The notes below the pieces were generated by a model. The model saw only the letters and a program-made list of their open reading frames with translations. It had not been told where the DNA came from and ran no database searches. From Sinomonas albida (GTDB lineage: Bacteria > Actinomycetota > Actinomycetes > Actinomycetales > Micrococcaceae): a stretch of DNA of 64,000 nucleotides. A program made the translations under genes and the position numbers. The stretch lies in contig NZ_SWDW01000015.1 of NCBI RefSeq assembly GCF_004919045.1, forward strand, positions 1 through 64,000. The letters run 5' to 3'. This document shows, one piece after another, positions 25,753 to 33,683 of this stretch (its first letter is position 1; every line of letters begins with the position of its first letter).

Positions 25753-27043
25753 CCCGACGCGGAGCCCCGAAGACCGCGAGGATCCCAGCCGCCACGGCGC
25801 ACCCGGCCGTGAAGACGGCCGACGCCGTCGGCAGCCCGACAGCGCCCGCGAGCGCGCCCACGCCGATCACCGGGACGGCGCTCCCGAGATAGGTCACGAC
25901 GTAGAGCCCGCTCACCGCCTGCGCGTGCCGTTCGGGCGCGACAGCGGTCGCAAGCCCGTCGAAGAGCTCACGGAACGCCATGCCCTGGCCCACACCCGCC
26001 GCCACGATCGCGACGACGAGCAGCACGGCATGCCCGGAGGACGCGGCCCAGCCCGCCCCGAGCGTGCCCGCCCCGAGCAGCGCGAGCCCGATGCGCACGA
26101 TCCGCCCCGCGGTCCGGGGCGAGCGCTGCGCAGATCCTCGGCCGGCGAGCTGGACGGCTGCCGAGGCCGCGAGGACGAGGCCCGCGAGTGCGCCGATCGC
26201 CGGGAGCGACGTGATCCCGAGGGTCGCGGCGAGGTAGCCCGGCGCGAGCGAGAGGAAGTAGCCGAAGACGGCGAAGCTCAGGAAGCCCACGGCGGCAGCG
26301 CGCCAGAACGCGCCGCGCGCAGAGCGCTGCCCGACCCCGAAGCCGCGGGGCGCGAGGAGGCGGGAGCGCGACGTGTCGACGGCGGGACGGATGGCTGGGC
26401 GGGCCTTGATGAGCACGAGCGGCGCGAGCAGGAGCGCGAGCACCACGCCGCACGCCAGGAAGGGGACCTCGGTGGGCACCGGACCGACTGCGAGGGCCCC
26501 GCCCACGAGAGGACCGAGCGCTACCCCGCCGGAGCTCGAGAGCAGCGTAAAGCGCGAGGCCCAGCCCACGCGGTTTGGCAGGAGCTCGCGGAGCGCCGCC
26601 GAACTCGCGCCCGTGGCGAGTGCCACGGCCGCTCCGTGCAGCGCACGCCCGACGCACAGCGCGAGGAGGCTGCCCGCCATCGCGAACACGGTGACCCCCG
26701 CGATGCCGAGGACGACCGCAAGAGTGAGGGCCGCGCGTCGTCCGATGTGATCGGACCAGTGGCCCGCGACAAGGAGGACGGCGATCAGACTCACCACATA
26801 GCTCGCGAACGCGATCGAGATCCCGAGGCTCCCAAGGCCCAGCCGCTGCGACAGCCCGGGGTAGAGCGGGGTCGCGAGGTTGGCGCCGACAAGGAGCACG
26901 AAGAGCGTGCCACCGCTGAGCGCGAGGCGCATGGTGCGCGAGGCGTCCCAGCCCTTGGCGACGAAACGGCCCGACATGGCGGGCTCGGCGGCGGGGCGCA
27001 TGCGGAGCTCAGCGAAGAGGGACATGCCGCCATTTTGAGGCAT
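25670..27043 (-). CDS. MFS transporter
   Basis: A 457-residue major facilitator, 12 helices. The loop 2-3 motif is GHWSDHIGRRAAL, preceded by GANLATPLYPGLSQRLGLG. ATG 27043 (AAGG five bases upstream) is preferred to ATG 27025. The C-terminal tail (about 25 residues, GPVPESARTRLSSPCGRRR) is hydrophilic and lies antisense to the 3' end of the Lrp gene. Divergent from a second Lrp gene at 27126, which probably regulates it. The substrate is unknown. Confidence 0.85.
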   Translation of the reverse strand: MPQNGGMSLFAELRMRPAAEPAMSGRFVAKGWDASRTMRLALSGGTLFVLLVGANLATPLYPGLSQRLGLGSLGISIAFASYVVSLIAVLLVAGHWSDHIGRRAALTLAVVLGIAGVTVFAMAGSLLALCVGRALHGAAVALATGASSAALRELLPNRVGWASRFTLLSSSGGVALGPLVGGALAVGPVPTEVPFLACGVVLALLLAPLVLIKARPAIRPAVDTSRSRLLAPRGFGVGQRSARGAFWRAAAVGFLSFAVFGYFLSLAPGYLAATLGITSLPAIGALAGLVLAASAAVQLAGRGSAQRSPRTAGRIVRIGLALLGAGTLGAGWAASSGHAVLLVVAIVAAGVGQGMAFRELFDGLATAVAPERHAQAVSGLYVVTYLGSAVPVIGVGALAGAVGLPTASAVFTAGCAVAAGILAVFGAPRRATRAAGPVPESARTRLSSPCGRRRDPS

Positions 27044-27125
27044 CTTGACCTTTGCGCTCAGTTCTTGTTTCATCAACTGATCCAGATGATCAGAATGCTC
27101 TAGCCAAACTGCCAAGGAGTGACCA

Positions 27126-27629
27126 TTGAGCGCGCTCGACGTGTTGGACACCAAGCTCGTCCTCGCCCTCGTCGAGGATCCGCGGGCCCAGATCGCGGAG
27201 CTCGCCGAGCGGCTTGGCGTGGCGCGCAACACAGTGCAGTCGCGGCTCAAGCGCCTCCAGCGCGCCGAGGTGCTGCGCGGCGGCGGCCGCGAGGTGAACC
27301 TCGAGGCGCTCGGCTACGACGTCGTGGCGTTCATGACGCTCGAGGTGGTCCACCGGGATCTGGACGCGGTCGTCGCGGGATTGCGCCGCATCGCCGCGAT
27401 CCTCGAGGTCCACGAGATCTCAGGACGCGGGGACATCTGGTGCCGCCTCGCGGCGTCCGACACGCACGAGCTCCAGGCCGCCCTCCGGAGCGTCCTGCGC
27501 ATCCGCGGCGTGATCCGCTCGGAGACCGTGCTGGCGCTCCACACGCACATTGCGTACCGCGCCGAGGCTATCCTGCGCCGCTCGATCGAGGCGGCCGGCC
27601 AACCGGCTCCCCGAGATCCCGAGCAATAA
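27126..27629 (+). CDS. Lrp/AsnC-family transcriptional regulator
   Basis: A 167-residue Lrp-type regulator: an HTH region (LALVEDPRAQIAELAERLGV, NTVQSRLKRLQRAEVL) and a RAM domain (about 75-150). The start is TTG 27126 with AAGGAG six bases upstream. It is divergent from an MFS gene with 82 bp between them, where TGATC-containing half sites are visible. It shares little with the Lrp at 25282, so the two are not a recent duplication. Confidence 0.9.
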   Translation: MSALDVLDTKLVLALVEDPRAQIAELAERLGVARNTVQSRLKRLQRAEVLRGGGREVNLEALGYDVVAFMTLEVVHRDLDAVVAGLRRIAAILEVHEISGRGDIWCRLAASDTHELQAALRSVLRIRGVIRSETVLALHTHIAYRAEAILRRSIEAAGQPAPRDPEQ

Positions 27630-27636
27630 TGGCCCG

Positions 27637-28104
27637 GTGATCATCGACAACGCCGTCAATGTCGAAGGCCGCCGCGCCGGCTGGTCCGCCAGCCGAGTCC
27701 TCGTTCCCGGCACCGCCGCGCAGCTCGGCGCCTTCGGGCTCTTCGCGCCCGCGGCGGGCGCCGCCGTCGTGCTTCCCGCAGGCAACGCCGGGATGCGCGC
27801 CCTCGCCGCCGACCGCGAACTGCTGTGGCTCACGTTCGTTGACGTCGCCCGGGCAGCGGCCGACGGCGCCGACTGGGCCAGCCTCGCGCCTCGCCACGCC
27901 CTGTGGGTCGTCAGCGGTGTGCCGGTGCTCGCGGTCGCGCCCCGACAAGCGGCCGAGGCGTTCCGCAGCCTCGCCGAGACACTGCGCGCCGCTGACGTGC
28001 CGCTCTTCGTCGTTGCCCTCGCCGACCCGGGCCCGCTCCCCGAGGCCCTCCCCGTCGAGACGGCCGACGACGGCGGCCTGCCGCCTGCCGATCTCGGAAC
28101 CTGA
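27637..28104 (+). CDS. 155-residue protein of unknown function
   Basis: I do not recognise this protein. It begins IIDNAVNVEGRRAGWSASRVL, is rich in Ala and short hydrophobic strands (AALRADVPLFVVALADPG-like alternation), and has no signal peptide or clear membrane helix. GTG 27637 lies seven bases after the Lrp stop and exactly six bases after AATAAT (27625-27630), so it may have a leaderless message of its own. A strong terminator follows at 28153-28186. Confidence 0.65.
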   Translation: MIIDNAVNVEGRRAGWSASRVLVPGTAAQLGAFGLFAPAAGAAVVLPAGNAGMRALAADRELLWLTFVDVARAAADGADWASLAPRHALWVVSGVPVLAVAPRQAAEAFRSLAETLRAADVPLFVVALADPGPLPEALPVETADDGGLPPADLGT

Positions 28105-28152
28105 GCCGCGGCCGAACTCGCGGCCGGCGTGACACCGTGGCCGCCGGAAAGC

Positions 28153-28186
28153 AGAACGCCCCCGGTCATCCGACCGGGGGCGTTCT
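28153..28186. terminator. 15-bp stem terminator, probably bidirectional
   Basis: A perfect 15-bp stem (AGAACGCCCCCGGTC and its complement) with a four-base loop. It lies after the 155-residue gene on the plus strand and after tRNA-Ala on the minus strand. Confidence 0.8.
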
Positions 28187-28214
28187 GTTGCCATGAAAAT
28201 GAAGGCAAATAATG

Positions 28215-28287
28215 TGGAGCCTAGGGGATTTGAACCCCTGACCTCTTCGATGCGAACGAAGCGCTCTACCAACTGAGCTAAGACCCC
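28215..28287 (-). tRNA. tRNA-Ala (anticodon CGC)
   Basis: A 73-nt tRNA on the minus strand. The acceptor starts GGGGTCT and pairs with AGGCTCC plus discriminator A. The anticodon loop TTCGCAT gives CGC, reading GCG. The G3:U70 pair, the alanine identity element, is present. The T arm is GGGGTTCAAATCCCC. CCA is not encoded. Confidence 0.95.
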
Positions 28288-28328
28288 GTGCTGCTTGGTG
28301 CGGGTTCAACCTTACTGGGCTGAGAGGC

Positions 28329-29129
28329 TCAAGACAAATTGGATGGACCCTCCTGGAGCTCGGCTAACCACTGCCCGAAGGTGATGGTTCCGAAGCCCGA
28401 TCCGGGCGCAATATTGCGGCCCTCGGAGAAGTAGCGGCCCACGTTTCCTGGCACCGGGAATTCGAGGATTCGCGCGTGGGAACCGGTCGCTTCGCGCCAT
28501 TGCTCGGCGAACTCCCGCAGGGGCCGGATCTCAGGGCCGCTCACCGTCCGAAGCGAGTGTCCCGAGAACTCCTCGGACGCCGCGTCCACGAGGGCGCGGG
28601 CGGCGTCCCGCACGTCGATCGGCTGGAGCCGCGCCGAACGCACTGAGGGGACAATCCGGAGCTGCTGCGTCGAGCGGAAGATCGAGTCCACGAGCGAATG
28701 GAACTGCGAGGCGCGGACGATCGCGGTGGGCAGCTTCGCTTCGGCGTACACGCGCTCCTTCTGGGCCTTCGAACGGTAGTAGCCGAGGGGCAGCTCGTCG
28801 CACTGCGCGATCGAGAGCATGACGGCGCGCTTGACGCCCGAGCCCTTCGACGCCGCGAGCAGACGCTCGCCTGCTTCGGCGAAGCGCTTCTGTTCCTTTC
28901 CTCTACGGCCCTCGAGGGCGTCAACCACGACGTCGACCCCGTCGAGGGCGGCCGCAAGCCCCTCGCCCGTCGCCGCGTCCGCCGACACGTAGACGACGCC
29001 GTCGAGCGCCTGGCCGGATGGGGGCACACGACGACTGAGCGAGCGAACTTCGAAGCCGCGCGCGAGCGCTTCGCGAACCACGGCCGAGCCCGCTTGACCT
29101 GTACCGCCTGCGACCAGGAGAACCGTCAT
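28329..29129 (-). CDS. NAD(P)-binding atypical SDR (NmrA-like)
   Basis: A 266-residue Rossmann protein. The N-terminal nucleotide motif is VLLVAGGTGQAGSAVVREAL. It lacks the YxxxK of classical SDRs but has GYYRSKAQKERVYAEAKLP, like NmrA/complex-I-subunit-type atypical SDRs. Enzymatic role unknown; redox sensing or quinone reductase activity are options. ATG 29129 follows TAGGCT (29141-29136) by six bases, so the message is leaderless. It lies 42 bp from tRNA-Ala. Confidence 0.82.
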   Translation of the reverse strand: MTVLLVAGGTGQAGSAVVREALARGFEVRSLSRRVPPSGQALDGVVYVSADAATGEGLAAALDGVDVVVDALEGRRGKEQKRFAEAGERLLAASKGSGVKRAVMLSIAQCDELPLGYYRSKAQKERVYAEAKLPTAIVRASQFHSLVDSIFRSTQQLRIVPSVRSARLQPIDVRDAARALVDAASEEFSGHSLRTVSGPEIRPLREFAEQWREATGSHARILEFPVPGNVGRYFSEGRNIAPGSGFGTITFGQWLAELQEGPSNLS

Positions 29130-29183
29130 GACCCGAGCCTAGCCCGAGCTCGATGGCGACCGGGAACCGATCGCGCGCCGCGA

Positions 29184-30119
29184 CTACGCGCGCCGGCGCT
29201 GGAGCACGGCGTCGAGATTCCCGAGCGCGCCACGGGCCGCGGGGCGCGCGGCAGGGACGGTCGGAATGCCGGGCGCCGGAGCGGAGTCCGGCTTGGGCTT
29301 GAGCGTTACCTTGCCGGCTGGCTTGAGCTGCTCGGGGGCCTCGAGCGGCTCGGGAGCGTCGCGCTCCGCCTTCGCCGACTCGACGTAGGACGGCTTCGGG
29401 AGATCGACAGGCTTCCACTCCGGGCCGCGCTCGGCGCCGTCCCGGCCGTCGGCGTCGGCGGCTGCCTCCTGCGCGGCGCGCGCCACCTCGAGCGCGGCGG
29501 CGCGCAGCTGCTCGCGGCTCAGGGGCGTGGGGACCGGCTCGGGCTCGGGGCGGTGGTCGAAGACCTCGGTTGCTGTGTTGCGAAAGGGTGCGGCCTCCGC
29601 GGGGCCGGCTTCGCGCGCGGTGTTCACCGCCGGTCGTGCCGCAGCGCTCGCCCGGCGACGGCGGTCGCCGAGGGCGAGCTGGCGGAGGATGACGACGCTC
29701 GACACCGTGAGCGCGAGCCCGCCGAGCGGGAGCCAGACAAGGACCAGACCGATCCCAGCGAGCACCCCGGAGACGAGGGCGACGAGCAGCCCGGCGAGGC
29801 CGAGTCCCGCGAGAGCGCAACGGCCCCACCGGATTCGGAAGGCGGCTGGAGCTTCGGTCCGGGTCGTCACGGGCTTCCCCTCCTCGGGGGATTTGCTGGC
29901 AGGAGGCGGGGCGAGGGGACGGGCGGGCCTCTCCTCGCTCGAGTCCGCCCGCCGCGCCGGAGCGGAGGCGGGAGGCTCTGCGCCGCCGTCGGCCTCGGCG
30001 AGGAGGATCCCCGTCTCGGCGGCCGGTCGCAGGCGGTGCAGCTTGAACTGTGCCATCCACAGCAGCCAGAGGAGCACGGCCGCGCCGAGCACCGCTGAGC
30101 TGCTGAGAGTGAAGTCCAT
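29184..30119 (-). CDS. SepX/GlpR-like membrane protein of the galU-rimJ locus
   Basis: A 311-residue membrane protein: an N-terminal helix (SAVLGAAVLLWLLWMAQFKL), a Pro/Ala-rich linker, two helices at about 98-145 (GLAGLLVALVSGVLAGIGLV) and a long cytoplasmic Ala/Pro-rich tail. Its place directly after rimJ and galU is that of the actinobacterial division proteins SepX (Streptomyces) and GlpR (Corynebacterium). The assignment rests mainly on this conserved order and on topology. TACGGT (30131-30126) lies six bases before ATG 30119, giving a leaderless message. The usual glp/moeA neighbour is missing. Confidence 0.6.
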   Translation of the reverse strand: MDFTLSSSAVLGAAVLLWLLWMAQFKLHRLRPAAETGILLAEADGGAEPPASAPARRADSSEERPARPLAPPPASKSPEEGKPVTTRTEAPAAFRIRWGRCALAGLGLAGLLVALVSGVLAGIGLVLVWLPLGGLALTVSSVVILRQLALGDRRRRASAAARPAVNTAREAGPAEAAPFRNTATEVFDHRPEPEPVPTPLSREQLRAAALEVARAAQEAAADADGRDGAERGPEWKPVDLPKPSYVESAKAERDAPEPLEAPEQLKPAGKVTLKPKPDSAPAPGIPTVPAARPAARGALGNLDAVLQRRRA

Positions 30120-30179
30120 AGCAAAACCGTAGGAGGAGAGCCGCTCGGCCGGCCGGATTGCGCCCGGTGTGTCGCCAGA

Positions 30180-30797
30180 CTAGGCCCTGGAGGCGAGCCA
30201 GCGAGCCGTGAGGCCCTCAGGCACTTCCTCCGCAGTGAGCGCGAAGGACTCGTGGTCCGCCCACGCCCCCGCGATGTGCAGATAGCGCGGGCGAAGGCCC
30301 TCGTAGCGGAAGCCGAGCTTCTCGACGACGCGGAGGCTCGGGCTGTTCTCCGGCCTGATGTTGATCTCCATCCGGTGCAGTCCGAGAGTGAAGAAGCAAT
30401 GGTCGGTCGCGAGCGCGACGGCGGTCGGCGCGATTCCCCGGCCCGCATGCTCGTGGTCGACCCAGTAGCCGAGGGTGGCCATGAGCGCCGACCCCCACAC
30501 GATCGAGGACACGGTGAGCTGCCCGACGATCGGCGGCTTGCGCACCCCTTGGTCGGCGAGGGTGATGACGAACGGGAGGGCCGAGCCTTCGTGGGCCTGC
30601 TGGGTGAGCGCGCGGACCATCTGCCGGAACGTCGGGAGGCTACCGCCAGGCTGGGGATTCGACGCCTCCCACGGCGCGAGCCACTCGGCGTTCTTGGCCC
30701 GCAGCTCCATCCACTCGAGGCGATCCGAATGGCGGATCGGGCGTAGACCAATGCCACCGGACTCGAGCGAGACCGGCCAGCTGCCCGGCCCCCACAT
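30180..30797 (-). CDS. RimJ-type GNAT N-acetyltransferase
   Basis: A 205-residue GNAT acetyltransferase of the RimJ/RimL type (ribosomal protein N-terminal acetylation in known members). Acceptor-side IGLRPIRHSDRLEWMELR opens the domain. The CoA-binding region is YWVDHEHAGRGIAPTAVALA and the end strand LGFRYEGLRPRYLHI. It starts 22 bp after galU in the same direction, so it is likely co-transcribed. In other actinobacteria glp/moeA sits between these two genes. Confidence 0.85.
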   Translation of the reverse strand: MWGPGSWPVSLESGGIGLRPIRHSDRLEWMELRAKNAEWLAPWEASNPQPGGSLPTFRQMVRALTQQAHEGSALPFVITLADQGVRKPPIVGQLTVSSIVWGSALMATLGYWVDHEHAGRGIAPTAVALATDHCFFTLGLHRMEINIRPENSPSLRVVEKLGFRYEGLRPRYLHIAGAWADHESFALTAEEVPEGLTARWLASRA

Positions 30798-30819
30798 GGT
30801 CGTCAGACGCTCGTGACCA

Positions 30820-31740
30820 TCAGACGGTCGCGGCAGGTTCGCCCGCGCCGTCGACCACGAAGTCGCGCAGCCACGAGCGAAGGTCTTCGCCGAACTCCTC
30901 GCGCCCGCAGGCCAGAGTCACGACGGCCTTGAGGTAGCTGAGCTTGTCCCCGGTGTCGTAACGGCGGCCGCGGAACACCACACCGTACACCCCGCCGCCC
31001 TCGCCATCACGGGCCGCGAGGGTCTGCAGCGCATCCGTGAGCTGGATCTCCCCACCCCGCCCCGGACCCGTCTCGTGCAGCACATCGAACACCGCCGGAT
31101 GCAGCACATACCGGCCGATGATCGCCAGATTCGACGGCGCATCCTCCGGCGCCGGCTTCTCCACCAGCCCATGAACCTGGACGAACGACTCGCCCTCCAC
31201 CGCCGTCACATCCGCCGAACCATACGCCGAGATCGCCTCCCGCGGCACCTCCATCAGCGCCACCACCGAACCGCCCGTGGCCTGCTGGACCCGGATCATC
31301 TCCGCCAGCAGCTCATCACGCTCGTCGATCAGGTCATCGCCCAGCAGCACCGCGAACGGCTCGTCCCCCACATGCCGCTGCGCGCACAGCACCGCATGCC
31401 CCAGACCCTTCGGATCGCCCTGGCGCACATAGTGGATATCGCCCAGATTGCTCGACTCCTGGATCGCCGCAAGCTTCTTCTCATCGCCCTTGCGCTCCAA
31501 CGCAGCCTCAAGCGACGGAACCCGATCGAAATGATCCTCCAGAGCCCGCTTGTTACGCCCCGTGATCATGAGGATGTCATCGAGCCCCACAGAGACAGCT
31601 TCCTCGACCACGTATTGAATGGCGGGCTTGTCCACGACGGGGAGCATTTCCTTGGGCATGGCCTTCGTCACTGGCAAGAACCGGGTACCGAGCCCGGCTA
31701 CAGGGATGACGGCTTTCCTGACTGGCTTCGTGGTCGACAC
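30820..31740 (-). CDS. galU: UTP-glucose-1-phosphate uridylyltransferase
   Basis: A 306-residue GalU that makes UDP-glucose for envelope glycans. The nucleotide motif is VIPVAGLGTRFLPVTKAMPK; IQYVVEEAVSVG, GLGHAVLCAQ, GDDLID and LVEKPAPEDAPSN follow. GTG 31740 is preferred to GTG 31749 because a TAGAGT -10 box (31753-31748) overlaps the earlier codon and leaves seven bases to 31740. Divergent from 5-formyl-THF cyclo-ligase; first gene of galU-rimJ. Confidence 0.95.
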   Translation of the reverse strand: MSTTKPVRKAVIPVAGLGTRFLPVTKAMPKEMLPVVDKPAIQYVVEEAVSVGLDDILMITGRNKRALEDHFDRVPSLEAALERKGDEKKLAAIQESSNLGDIHYVRQGDPKGLGHAVLCAQRHVGDEPFAVLLGDDLIDERDELLAEMIRVQQATGGSVVALMEVPREAISAYGSADVTAVEGESFVQVHGLVEKPAPEDAPSNLAIIGRYVLHPAVFDVLHETGPGRGGEIQLTDALQTLAARDGEGGGVYGVVFRGRRYDTGDKLSYLKAVVTLACGREEFGEDLRSWLRDFVVDGAGEPAATV

Positions 31741-31809
31741 GCTGCTCACTCTATACGACGTTACCGGCGCCGGAGTGGGCTCCGACCGCTTCGCGACTAG
31801 GCTCGGACC

Positions 31810-32448
31810 GTGGAGAGTGCAGCGGAACGCAAGGCGAGCCTGCGCGCCGAAGTCTGGCGGCGCCGTCGTGCGATGAGCCCCGAGGAGCGCGCGGTGGCCG
31901 CCGCCCTCATCGCGACACACGGCCTCGAATGGGCCGCCTCGACGGTGCCCGCGCGAGGCACGCTCACGGCTTACCTCGGGGTGGGGGCAGAGCCTCCGAC
32001 GCTCGCCCTGATCGGGCTCCTCGTCGAGGACGGCTTCCACGTCCTTCTGCCGATCTGCGAGCCCGAGCGGCAGCTCTCGTGGGTCGAGTGGCACCCGGAC
32101 GCCGAGTACGCCCGGAGCCGGTATGCGCCCATCCAGGAGCCTGTCGGCCCGCGCCTCGACGCCCGAGCCGTGCGGACGGGCGCCGCGGGCCGGCCCCCTC
32201 TCTCCGCCGTGCTCCTGCCCGCGACGGCCGTCGACGCCGAGGGCCGCAGGATCGGTCAGGGCGGCGGCTACTACGACCGCTTCCTCGCACGCATGGACGA
32301 CGGCGGCGCGCCCCTCGCGACCGCGGCGATCGTGTACGACGGCGAAGTCCTCGCCTCGGGCGGCCTGCCCGAGGAAGCCTTTGACCGGCACGTCGGCGCA
32401 GCGCTCACGCCGAGCGGCCTGCTCCGGCTCGGCCCCCGCGGGGAATAG
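31810..32448 (+). CDS. 5-formyltetrahydrofolate cyclo-ligase
   Basis: A 212-residue MTHFS that converts 5-formyl-THF to 5,10-methenyl-THF with ATP. The signature loop is GQGGGYYDRFLARM; the N-terminal RAEVWRRRRAMSPEE and LPATAVDAEGRRIGQG fit. GTG 31810 lies exactly six bases after TAGGCT (31798-31803), so the message is leaderless. Divergent from galU, a conserved actinobacterial pairing. Confidence 0.92.
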   Translation: MESAAERKASLRAEVWRRRRAMSPEERAVAAALIATHGLEWAASTVPARGTLTAYLGVGAEPPTLALIGLLVEDGFHVLLPICEPERQLSWVEWHPDAEYARSRYAPIQEPVGPRLDARAVRTGAAGRPPLSAVLLPATAVDAEGRRIGQGGGYYDRFLARMDDGGAPLATAAIVYDGEVLASGGLPEEAFDRHVGAALTPSGLLRLGPRGE

Positions 32449-32524
32449 CCGGAAACCGCCACCTGTTAGAATTGGCACTCGGGGTCAACGACTGCTAAGT
32501 CCCCTCGTACTGCAAGGAGCGCCC

Positions 32525-32839
32525 GTGCCGACCTACGCCTACGCCTGCAAAGACTGCGGACATGCCTTCGACATCGTCCAGTCCTTCAACGACGACTCCC
32601 TCACCGTGTGCCCCGAGTGCGGTGGCAGCCTGCGGAAGAAGTTCAACAGCGTAGGCGTCGTCTTCAAGGGCAGCGGCTTCTACCGCACCGATTCGCGCAG
32701 CTCGAGCACCGTTCCGGCGGGCTCGTCGTCGAACGGCTCGGGTTCGGGCTCCTCGGGCGACGGTTCGTCCTCGAACGCGGCTCCAGCAGCTGCCCCCGCA
32801 GCGCCCGCCCCCGCGGCCGCTGGCTCGGCCGCAAAGTAG
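32525..32839 (+). CDS. FmdB-family zinc ribbon protein
   Basis: A 104-residue protein. An FmdB/CxxC zinc ribbon fills residues 1-45 with Cys8, Cys11, Cys29 and Cys32 (CKDCG, CPECG), then GVVFKGSGFYRTD. A Ser/Gly and Ala/Pro low-complexity tail follows. Family role is unsettled (regulatory or metal-related). GTG 32525 has AAGGAG six bases upstream; TAGAAT at 32467-32472 is a likely -10 box. Confidence 0.88.
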   Translation: MPTYAYACKDCGHAFDIVQSFNDDSLTVCPECGGSLRKKFNSVGVVFKGSGFYRTDSRSSSTVPAGSSSNGSGSGSSGDGSSSNAAPAAAPAAPAPAAAGSAAK

Positions 32840-32935
32840 CGCCTCTTCTCCCCCCACAGATTCTTTTCGGCGCCCCTGTCCACATAGGGCTCCGTGCCAC
32901 CGGTCTTGACCGACAGGGACGCCTAGCGTCGGGGC

Positions 32936-33670
32936 ATGTCGCCCTTCCAGTCCCGCCAACGGCCTGCGTCGGCGCGCCCGCGCGAGGCGGCCGCTAGCGG
33001 TCACAGACCCTGGGGAAGCCAGCGCCGCCCGTGGCTTGTGCGCTTTGTCGAGCGCCGCCGACGGTCGATCGCCGCGGCACTGCTGTGTGGCGCGACCGCC
33101 GCCGCGGTCTACCAGGTCACCCCTCCCACCTCCCCCACGGCGGCCGCAGTCGTCGCCGCAGTCGACCTTCCGGCGGGGGCAACCCTCGACGCCGGGCAGC
33201 TACGGGTGGCCCAGCTGTCCCCCGAGGCACTTCCCGAGGGTGCCGCCACGCGAATCGACGCCGTAGCCGGCCAGAAGCTCACGGGACCGATGCGACGGGG
33301 AGAGGTTCTCACTGACGCGGCCCTCGCAGGTCCGGGGCTTCTCGCAGGCACCCCGGCAGGGACGGTCGCCGTGCCCGTGCGCGTCGCGGACCCCGGCTCG
33401 CTCCAGCTCGTGCGGACGGGTCAGGACATCGACATCGTCGTCAACGAGGAGACGGGCCGGGAGGGCCCGCGGTCCGCCACGGTCGCGAGCGCCGTGACCG
33501 TGCTGTGGACCGGTCAGGCCGCCGGGGCCGCCGGAGGCTGGCTCGGGACGGCCAAGGACTCGGAGGGACTGCTCGTTGTCGCGTCCCGCCCCGCCGACGC
33601 CCAGCAACTCGCCGGAGCATCGGCGCGCGGGAAAGTGTTCTTCGTGCTCGTCGACGCGAGGCGGCCCTGA
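32936..33670 (+). CDS. CpaB-like SAF-domain protein
   Basis: A 244-residue protein: an Arg-rich cytoplasmic start, one membrane helix (SIAAALLCGATAAAVYQV), then a SAF domain (VVAAVDLPAGATLDAGQLRV) and an RcpC/CpaB-like beta region (GTVAVPVRVADPGSLQLVRTGQDIDIV). CpaB acts in Flp/Tad pilus assembly, but no other pilus genes are nearby, so the role here is open. TAGCGT (32924-32929) six bases before ATG 32936 indicates a leaderless message. Confidence 0.8.
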   Translation: MSPFQSRQRPASARPREAAASGHRPWGSQRRPWLVRFVERRRRSIAAALLCGATAAAVYQVTPPTSPTAAAVVAAVDLPAGATLDAGQLRVAQLSPEALPEGAATRIDAVAGQKLTGPMRRGEVLTDAALAGPGLLAGTPAGTVAVPVRVADPGSLQLVRTGQDIDIVVNEETGREGPRSATVASAVTVLWTGQAAGAAGGWLGTAKDSEGLLVVASRPADAQQLAGASARGKVFFVLVDARRP

Positions 33671-33683
33671 TGCCGCGCCGGGG

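Noticed and set aside
28215-28287. Attachment site at tRNA-Ala
   Set aside because: No duplicated tRNA 3' end, integrase or island-like genes beside it.
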